From contig JAJDEH010000446.1 of NCBI GenBank assembly GCA_029259935.1, positions 1-29,769 on the forward strand: DNA of 29,769 nucleotides. The letters are read 5' to 3'. Numbering within the stretch: position 1 is the first letter of the stretch; each line of letters starts with the position of its first letter. Origin of the DNA: Planctomycetota bacterium (lineage in GTDB: Bacteria; Planctomycetota; Planctomycetia; Pirellulales; Pirellulaceae). The notes beneath the pieces were generated by a model. The model was not told the DNA's origin. It saw only the letters and a list, made by a program, of their open reading frames with translations, and did no database searches. Made by a program: the position numbers and the translations under genes. Shown here piece after piece: positions 25,301-29,769 of the stretch.

Positions 25301-25531
25301 GATCGACGGCGGGGCCGCTTCGAGTTTGGCAAAGTCGCGCGCGGATTGTTCTTTTTGCCCCAATTGTTCCATCATGGCGATCGACGGAAATAGATCCTGA
25401 ATCTCGGCCGCCAAATCCGGATGCTTCTCGATGTACTCGGTCATCGAAGGGCATTCGCCACGTCGCAGGCGTTCGGAAAACTCGTCCGCCAACACCTCGA
25501 CAGGATTTCGTTCGGCATCAAAGTCAACCAT
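22322..25531 (-). CDS. Membrane Ser/Thr protein kinase (PknB-like) with TPR-containing C-terminal part
   Basis: The 1,069-residue protein has an N-terminal cytoplasmic kinase: glycine loop GRGGMG (90-95), Lys112 in VAVKVL, a long Ser/Glu-rich insert at about 180-280, HRDIKPSN (309-316), DFGLAK (329-334) and APE (355-357). A membrane segment follows at about 471-495 (VACWAAVAATLLLMVAVV). The C-terminal part has TPR-like helices (YERFAEQDSSN, GDIHLRLGQLDEAKNAYERAIAKY, GLASVYRESGKWDEA) interrupted by a Gly/Pro/Arg/His-rich tract (about 735-820), and ends with a similar tract. CGGAG precedes the ATG. It lies 65 bp after an ECF sigma gene and is probably co-transcribed. This kinase-sigma pairing is standard in planctomycetes; the substrates are unknown. 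Confidence 0.9.
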   Translation of the reverse strand: MVDFDAERNPVEVLADEFSERLRRGECPSMTEYIEKHPDLAAEIQDLFPSIAMMEQLGQKEQSARDFAKLEAAPPSIERIGDYRILREVGRGGMGVVYEAEQESLGRRVAVKVLNSNALSSPRQLARFQREAQSAASLHHSNIVPVFGVGHQDGLHYYVMQLIDGAGLDVILAELRRSFSLSDHGDPRPSDSRHSSHSAVTAARMLREGRFAQLRESGGGTSRSGNMSRSGALADVSPNREPNDETIDAHSTTVDEPPVPPAEEAPAAHTLEDDQRLGPLGDRYWKSIARVGMQLAESLYYAHTQGVLHRDIKPSNLLLDRHGVVWITDFGLAKHNDSQDLTHTGDIVGTLKYMAPEQFQGQGDNKTDIYSLGLTLYELLTLSPAVSGESRGELVQQIMQSEPVRPRQMNPALPRDLETIVLKAIARDPAHRYATAAELADDLERFVEDRPIRARQTTIPERIVRWCRRNPAVACWAAVAATLLLMVAVVATVGYLQTKSALANESEQREKAEATLEISLDALDNLYERFAGTDRFAPSSSFTIPGEDGEEEDVDVPKQPVLSKEAAAILESILRVYDRFAEQDSSNMKLRSEAARANRRVGDIHLRLGQLDEAKNAYERAIAKYQGLAQDAAGGMTYEVEIARVHNGLASVYRESGKWDEARDENLTAMKTLEPRGDSEEAQYELARTYYYLGRRAMPLPGGPPHHGPGPGLRRPGGPGPPPGFGGPPGPDRPGHPNHGPRPEGRPREGPRPDGQHRDGQHREGPRRDGPRREGPPGGGPLGHEYLDKAIELLVKLRDEKPTAAHYQHLLAVCYRHRQPGFLSQDVEKATSILEQLCEDFPHAAEYRHDLAETLAMFDVRDFFVSVEELDDAEQRLRRARGMAEQLVVDHPNVPDYVSSLATIHHKHGALLRRMIRQEDPQLKGVLLDSAELSYSRSVRLLESLATRHPDVLSYQIELGMVRNAHASLLHRSGKLEEARRVVESSTSDLERLKEEHPELWFLERPIGEAYGLLSEVAAQLGDDETAEAAKNKAGKERHRIRGPGNGRGGGPPRGSPPDGRRGPPEPRL
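23190..23440. repeat. Imperfect short tandem repeats coding for Gly/Pro/Arg/His-rich tract
   Basis: Units of 15-18 bp resembling CGCGGACCTTCTCGG recur, giving HRDGQHREGPRRDGPRREGP-type protein sequence in the kinase. The copies are not identical. The tract lies on the predicted outer side of the membrane segment. Confidence 0.6.
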
Positions 25532-25596
25532 CGTCAGCTCCGTTGATCAAATTCGAGATTTAGGCTTCGAACTCGGCCGCGGTCGCACGGACACTT

Positions 25597-26226
25597 CTAG
25601 GCGAGGTCCGGCATCAACTCGAGAATCTCTTTTAACCGTTTCAGCGCCCGCACATAGCGATTGCTGGCCGCCGTCTTTTGCAGGCCCAAAACATGCGCGA
25701 CTTCGTTGTTGCTCAAGTGTTCGAAATGCCGCAGCGCGAGTACTTCCCTGTCGATCTCGTCCATGCTGTCCAAGGCCTGTCGCAACTGAGCCAGTCGTTC
25801 TTCACGAATCGCCGCTTGGCTGGGGGAGGTTAAATGAGCCACCAGATGCGCGGCCAAGGAAATCGACGTTGCATTGACCTGGCCGCCTTGATTCAAGGAG
25901 ACCTCTTGTTCGGCGTTACGTCTTTGCGCGCCAAGGTGCCGGCGATGCGTCATCAATAGTGTTTGCCACGTAATCTGCCTGGCCCATATGAAGAATGGCA
26001 CGGCTGGCTGGTCCAAGTAATCCGAGATCCGACGGGCGACTTCCAAATAAGCCTCTTGCAGCACGTCGACCGAGTCCACGCGTCCATACAATCGGCGATC
26101 GAGGCGGAAGTCGACCATGCGAAGCAGCGGGTCGCGATACTTGGAAAACAAATCGGCCACGGCCTGCTCTCCACCCTCGGACAGCAGTTGCAACTCTTCG
26201 CGTTGTTCTGGTTCAATATTGGACAC
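25597..26226 (-). CDS. ECF-type RNA polymerase sigma factor
   Basis: The GTG at 26226 starts a 209-residue protein; the open frame runs further upstream but is unlike a sigma factor there, and no strong ribosome site decides the start. Region 2 is seen in LFSKYRDPLLRMVDFRLDRRLYGRVDSVDVLQEAYLEVARR. The planctomycete signature HRRHLGAQRRNAEQEVSL follows. Region 4 is DEIDREVLALRHFEHLSNNEVAHVLGL...SNRYVRALKRLKEIL, an HTH that binds the -35 element. No anti-sigma gene is beside it; the next gene is a membrane kinase 65 bp away, which may control it. The EF-hand gene is divergent. Confidence 0.92.
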   Translation of the reverse strand: MSNIEPEQREELQLLSEGGEQAVADLFSKYRDPLLRMVDFRLDRRLYGRVDSVDVLQEAYLEVARRISDYLDQPAVPFFIWARQITWQTLLMTHRRHLGAQRRNAEQEVSLNQGGQVNATSISLAAHLVAHLTSPSQAAIREERLAQLRQALDSMDEIDREVLALRHFEHLSNNEVAHVLGLQKTAASNRYVRALKRLKEILELMPDLA

Positions 26227-26413
26227 GGTCTTAGCCCATGGTAGAACTGCAATCGCCCCGCAACCGTACACTCGGCCGCTGGCTGGAAGCCGCGCGGCTG
26301 TTCTCCCAGTGTAGCCAACTGGCCCCTCGTGTCGCCAACCGGCAGCAAGAAAACGGCCCGTCCCAGGAATTTGAATAATTCTGATAATCCATGTGGACGG
26401 GTCTTTCCGCTTT

Positions 26414-26430
26414 TCAGTACTGTCAGTACT
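26414..26430. promoter_or_regulatory. Direct repeat of a palindromic core between divergent sigma and EF-hand genes
   Basis: TCAGTACT occurs at 26414-26421 and 26423-26430, a 9-bp period. Each copy contains the palindrome AGTACT. It lies in the 310-bp divergent intergenic region, about 106 bp before the EF-hand start, which fits an operator. No core promoter could be named with confidence. Confidence 0.4.
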
Positions 26431-26536
26431 CCGAAGTGGAGGTCGCTGCACGATCGGCGATGACGTGTCCGACTGGGGGGTGTGGCATCGAACTGCCGAA
26501 ACAATCTGTTTCAAACTGGAAAGACAGGAGAATTCA

Positions 26537-27868
26537 ATGAGTCTAGGGCGATGGAGCTTATTCACTTGCGCGCTGATCGCGGCGTCGTTGATTGCAGTTG
26601 AGCGCGGTTGGGCGCAATCCAGCCAAGGTGTTCAGTCCGAAAATGAGCCGAGCGACGCCACGGAGCCGCAAGCGGCTGAGCCCGGCACGTCGGAAGTTTT
26701 CGCACGTTTTCAACCTCCCAAGAATCGAGACGACGACGATCGCTCACGGCGGACCGGCCCCCCACGCCGGCGTTCCAATGCCGATGGCGATCGTAAGAAA
26801 GGGAACGACACCGATAGGCGCCGGTCACATCGGCGTGGCCCTGATCGGCGTGATGCGGACCGTGGTTCGCGCCGCCGACCCGATATGCATGGTCGCGGTC
26901 CTCAAAGGCGCGGCCCGGGCGCGCGAGGCCACGGTCGTCCTTCCAGCCGCCAGCATGCTGGTAATCGTGGCGGGCCTCATCATCACCATGGACACCATCG
27001 CGGGCATGGTCATCATCACGGGCATGGCGATCAGCGGGGTGGACCTGATCGAGATCGAGCAGACGCCCCACGGCGGTCAAGTGATCAACGAGGGGGACCC
27101 GATCGCCGTTCCAGTGGCCCTCCGCGGCGAGGTTCAGGCGGACCCCAACGACCGTCGTCAGATCAAATTTTCGACCGGATGGATCGAAATAATGACGGCG
27201 TCGTTAACAAAGAAGAATTTCGCACCGCATTCTCACGGCACATGGATGAGATACGTAAGCGAATGAGCGGTGGGCCCGGTCGAGGTCCAGGGCTTGGTGG
27301 CCCCGGCGGACTGTCTCGCGGAGGACCGCCGTTTGGACGTGGCTTCGGCCCCGGTGGCCCACGACCGCAAGGCCCGCCTCGTCGAGGTGGCAACGACGAT
27401 GACAAAGGCCAAGGGCGTGGGCGCGGCGGACCTCCGCAAGCACGCGGCGATCATCGTGGAGACGGCGATCATCATGCACACGGCCATAGCCATGGACACC
27501 ACCACAAGGGCGGCGACCATCACGGACCCGGCGATCATGCCAAGCGGCCGAGCGGTGGAGATAAAGGCGCTGGTGGCGACAAGAGTAACGACGATCGGCG
27601 CGGCGGAGATCGCGGCGGTCCTCCGCGCGGACCATTCCGCGGTCCTCCCTGGTTTCGTCGTCCCGGTGGACCGTCGCCACAAGGCGGACCACCACAAGGC
27701 GGACCGGGCTCGCGAGGCGGTCCGGATTCCAAAGACGGTGATCGCCGTGGTCCGCCAAGACGTCGGCCGCGAGGCGATTCAGAAAACGAGAACGCGAGGG
27801 AATCGCGACCCGCTCGACCCGAAGCCGACCAGCGAGACGATGTCGCCAAACGCGTGACGGAGACCTAA
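26537..27868 (+). CDS. Exported His/Gly/Pro/Arg-rich protein with an EF-hand
   Basis: AGGAG lies 6 bp before the ATG. The 443-residue protein has a signal peptide (MSLGRWSLFTCALIAASLIA, ending near WAQ) and then a very biased sequence. Two His clusters, HHHHGHHRGHGHHHGHGDQ (about 160-180) and HHAHGHSHGHHHKGG (about 310-330), could bind Ni, Zn or Cu. Between them is one canonical EF-hand, DRNNDGVVNKEE, flanked by helices (IFDRM, FRTAFSRHMDEIRKRM). The rest is made of RRGPGG-type repeats. No named family fits. Low-complexity DNA gives long open frames in other registers, which are taken as shadows. It is divergent from the sigma-kinase operon and may be controlled by it. Confidence 0.75.
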   Translation: MSLGRWSLFTCALIAASLIAVERGWAQSSQGVQSENEPSDATEPQAAEPGTSEVFARFQPPKNRDDDDRSRRTGPPRRRSNADGDRKKGNDTDRRRSHRRGPDRRDADRGSRRRPDMHGRGPQRRGPGARGHGRPSSRQHAGNRGGPHHHHGHHRGHGHHHGHGDQRGGPDRDRADAPRRSSDQRGGPDRRSSGPPRRGSGGPQRPSSDQIFDRMDRNNDGVVNKEEFRTAFSRHMDEIRKRMSGGPGRGPGLGGPGGLSRGGPPFGRGFGPGGPRPQGPPRRGGNDDDKGQGRGRGGPPQARGDHRGDGDHHAHGHSHGHHHKGGDHHGPGDHAKRPSGGDKGAGGDKSNDDRRGGDRGGPPRGPFRGPPWFRRPGGPSPQGGPPQGGPGSRGGPDSKDGDRRGPPRRRPRGDSENENARESRPARPEADQRDDVAKRVTET

Positions 27869-27908
27869 CGACGCGACGCGCGTGTCACACCTAAACAGAT
27901 TCGCATCC

Positions 27909-27945
27909 GATCGGCGGCGTAACCTTTATGATTACGTCGCCGATC
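27909..27945. terminator. Terminator-like hairpin between convergent EF-hand and DUF1080 genes
   Basis: GATCGGCGGCGTAA (27909-27922) pairs with TTACGTCGCCGATC (27932-27945) with one G-T pair and a 9-nt loop, and is followed by TTT. It lies 41 bp after the EF-hand stop and 10 bp beyond the DUF1080 stop, so it probably serves both genes. Confidence 0.7.
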
Positions 27946-27954
27946 TTTCGTTGA

Positions 27955-28638
27955 TCACCTGCCGGCATCCGCCGACCCAAGCGGCTTGATCCGGATGTTG
28001 CGAAACTGCACGGGATCGGAATGGCCCGCGAATCCAAAGTGCCCGCGTTTGAGATCTTTCCCGGGGTGCGGTGACTTGGCCATGAACTCGGTGACGCCAC
28101 TGAGATCCGTTTTCAAAATGGTGTGATTGTTCAGCACGACGGTAATCTTCGAGCCGACCACCGTGACCTCTTGCTGGTTCCATTCGCCGACGGGCTTGAG
28201 ATGGCCTCGCGCGGCGGCCACCATACCATAGGCCGATCCATGATATTGGCGCGGATCGAGTCGGCCATCGTACTTTTTGGCAGTGTTGTCCAACACCTGC
28301 AACTCACACATTCCGGCATAAGCGGGATTGCCCTTGCCGGGATAACGAATGGCCAATCCGTTGTTCCCGCCCGGCGGCAGCATGAATTCAAATCGGACCA
28401 CGAAGTCGGCGAATTGCTGTTCCGTAAAGAGCGTGCCGCCCTTGCCCTTCTTGCAAGTGATGGCCCCGTCGACGACGACGTAGTTTTCCTTGGCCCCAGT
28501 CCAGCCTTCCAGATTCGTGCCGTTGAAGACCGATTCAAATCCAGCTTCGGACGGCTTTTCACCCTTGGCGGTGTGGCAGGTAACGGCGGTAAAAAAGCAG
28601 GCCAACAAAATTGCTAACGCAGGCACGAAATGACGCAT
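27955..28638 (-). CDS. Secreted DUF1080 (3-keto-disaccharide hydrolase) domain protein
   Basis: The 227-residue protein starts at the ATG at 28638 after GAGGA; the longer open frame to 28722 would hide the signal peptide (MRHFVPALAILLACFFTAVTC). The mature part is a single concanavalin-like DUF1080 domain: FESVFNGTNLEGWTG, WVVDGAI-like VVVDGAITCKKGKGGTL, NNGLAIRYPGKGNPAYAGMCELQVLD, DPRQYHGSAYG, and GHFGFAGHSDPVQFRNIRIKPL at the end. Members remove sugar or 3-keto-sugar units in bacterial polysaccharide and glycoside breakdown, and are very abundant in planctomycetes. It is complete and of usual short length. It is convergent with the EF-hand gene. Confidence 0.9.
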   Translation of the reverse strand: MRHFVPALAILLACFFTAVTCHTAKGEKPSEAGFESVFNGTNLEGWTGAKENYVVVDGAITCKKGKGGTLFTEQQFADFVVRFEFMLPPGGNNGLAIRYPGKGNPAYAGMCELQVLDNTAKKYDGRLDPRQYHGSAYGMVAAARGHLKPVGEWNQQEVTVVGSKITVVLNNHTILKTDLSGVTEFMAKSPHPGKDLKRGHFGFAGHSDPVQFRNIRIKPLGSADAGR

Positions 28639-28889
28639 GATGATTCCTCTAATATTGGGTGTGCAAATTGGAAGGGCGCGACGAGCGGGCGTGACGGTTT
28701 GGCAGTTTCTCGAACGTATCAAAATTGGAGCCCTTCCAGCCTACTCGGCTGATCAGGCCGTCGCAACAGGCGGCGGAATTCTTTGGAATCCCTTCGGCGT
28801 GTCGCTTACCAAATTGACATCGAGTCGCGAAAAAGCGCCGTCAATTCCGCTTCTTCGGCGGGAATTGGCGACAGCTTGGTAACGCGATG
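28639..28889. other. Intergenic region between DUF1080 and alcohol dehydrogenase genes
   Basis: About 250 bp upstream of DUF1080. A plus-strand frame at 28637-28882 has no family features. It should contain the DUF1080 promoter and the 3' end of the dehydrogenase transcript; no consensus promoter or hairpin stands out. Confidence 0.4.
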
Positions 28890-29769
28890 CTACGGCAATG
28901 TGCCCTGAACGAGCGCGGGGATATCTTCTTCGTCGTAGCCCACCTCGGCCAAGCCGTTAGGCATCTCCAAGCAACGCATAAAGTAGATTACGCGATCCGC
29001 GAGTATCTGGCCCGCGTCCTCGGGCGCGGCGTCGCGAATGTCGGCGCCTAGGGCTTCCGCCGCGCGCAAGTGCCGCTCGGGCGAGGACCTTGCCGTAAAT
29101 CGAAAAACGGCGGGCGTGTTCAAGATGACTGAGATCCCATGAGGCACGAGCGGATGGTCGACCTCGAATCCGGCGGGCCGAAAGTCCTTGACCATTCCGG
29201 CGACCGGATACGACATGCCGTGCGGCAAATGGCAACCGGCATTACCAAACCCGATGCCGGCAATCGCCGCCGCCAACAACATCTGCCCGCGCGCCTCGTC
29301 GTCCGTTGGATCGCGGACAGCTTGCAACAGAAATTCGTTGACAATTTCCAGCGCCCGCAAGGCCCAAATATCACTAATCGGATTCGCGCCTTGGTAAGAG
29401 GGCCGTTCCTGCGGCCGCGCGGGCTTGGGACGCGTGGTATAAGGAATCGCCGTGTATGACTCCAACGCATGGCTCAACACATCCAAGCCGGTCGCGGCGG
29501 CGACGGCCGGCGGCAGCGTTTTAGTATTATCCGGATCGACGATACCCAGAGTCGGCTTCAGATAACGATGCGAGATGCCGGTCTTGGCTCGTTGCTCCAG
29601 GAAATCAAAGATGGCCGTTCCCGTCGTCTCGCTGCCGGTTCCGGCCGTCGTGGGAATGGCGATCAACGGCTTGACGGGACCAGGAACCGGCTTGCCTTTG
29701 CCGATCGGCGCATTGACGTAATCAAGAAAGTCGGTCGGATAGGTTGAATAGAGGTTGGCCGCCTTGGCC
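28890..29769 (-). CDS. Iron-containing alcohol dehydrogenase, hydroxyacid-oxoacid transhydrogenase type (5' end beyond window)
   Basis: The frame is open to the right edge, so the N-terminal part is missing; an ATT at 29666 is not the start. Visible are AANLYSTYPTDFLDYVNAPIGKG, then IAIPTTAGTGSETTGTAIFD (nucleotide-binding/phosphate region), KPTLGIVDPDNTKTLPP, LDVLSHALESYTA with metal-binding Asp and His, and GNAGCHLPHGMSYPVAGMVKDF with further His ligands. This matches the type III Fe-ADH family and, in GNAGxHLxHGMSYP, mitochondrial ADHFE1, which couples oxidation of 4-hydroxybutyrate to reduction of 2-oxoglutarate. In planctomycetes the substrate is not known. It is in line with DUF1080 but 250 bp apart. 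Confidence 0.88.
   Translation of the reverse strand, partial: AKAANLYSTYPTDFLDYVNAPIGKGKPVPGPVKPLIAIPTTAGTGSETTGTAIFDFLEQRAKTGISHRYLKPTLGIVDPDNTKTLPPAVAAATGLDVLSHALESYTAIPYTTRPKPARPQERPSYQGANPISDIWALRALEIVNEFLLQAVRDPTDDEARGQMLLAAAIAGIGFGNAGCHLPHGMSYPVAGMVKDFRPAGFEVDHPLVPHGISVILNTPAVFRFTARSSPERHLRAAEALGADIRDAAPEDAGQILADRVIYFMRCLEMPNGLAEVGYDEEDIPALVQGTLP

Noticed and set aside
26592..27857. Long plus-strand frames (26592-27266, 27270-27857) and minus-strand frames within the EF-hand gene
   Set aside because: The biased GGN/CGN-rich repeats remove stops in all registers. Only the annotated frame has a signal peptide, a good ribosome site and an EF-hand.

Overview
The window looks like a chromosomal segment of a planctomycete, most likely of the Pirellulales/Rhodopirellula type. 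The evidence is the set of families typical of that phylum: a surface protein beginning with an LEPLEQRQMLAG-type export motif and carrying a GEVED domain, a TIGR03067 protein, a DUF1080 (3-keto-disaccharide hydrolase) protein, an ECF sigma factor with the HRRHLGAQ signature next to a Ser/Thr kinase with TPRs, an M56/BlaI pair, several WD40 proteins, and small FSIxTLLI membrane proteins. No rRNA, tRNA, CRISPR array, integrase or complete insertion sequence was seen. All assignments come from reading motifs; no database search was run.

Layout. 1-3.1 kb: a consensus promoter and a metallophosphoesterase-like gene that lacks several active-site residues, a lipoprotein alpha/beta hydrolase, and a divergent secreted TIGR03067 protein. 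3.4-5.8 kb: a TIR-WD40 protein. 5.8-7.9 kb (minus): a large exported GEVED/FG-GAP-like/metzincin-like protein. 8.3-9.8 kb: a HicB-like small protein, a DJ-1/PfpI protein and a small secreted protein. 9.9-13.9 kb (minus): a blaI-blaR1-type operon whose membrane protease carries a C-terminal WD40 propeller; its promoter has two BlaI-type boxes exactly over the core elements. 13.9-15.8 kb (minus): three small membrane-protein genes, two of which are an old tandem duplication with a REP-like hairpin array at the junction. 16.0-18.9 kb (minus): an HflX GTPase gene overlapping an ABC-F ATPase gene by 4 nt. Their leader has a 14-bp inverted repeat that pairs the hflX ribosome-binding site and start codon with the start of a 7-codon upstream ORF. 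19.0-20.0 kb: gene-poor, with a second REP copy and a possible decayed gene. 20.0-22.2 kb: a two-domain exported esterase. 22.3-26.2 kb (minus): an ECF sigma-kinase operon. 26.5-27.9 kb: a divergent exported His/Gly/Pro/Arg-rich EF-hand protein. 28.0 kb to the right edge (minus): a DUF1080 protein and the 3' part of an iron-dependent alcohol dehydrogenase of the hydroxyacid-oxoacid transhydrogenase type.

How the parts work together. Three regulatory modules stand out. (1) The hflX-ABC-F operon pairs a ribosome-splitting GTPase with a ribosome-bound ABC-F ATPase behind what looks like a translational attenuator, as expected for inducible ribosome protection against antibiotics or stalling. (2) BlaI plus an M56-WD40 protease is a self-repressed sensor-protease circuit with an unusual sensor domain. 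(3) The ECF sigma-kinase operon faces an exported EF-hand/His-rich protein whose low-complexity composition is echoed in the kinase's extracytoplasmic part. The hflX leader is the strongest candidate for something not described before.
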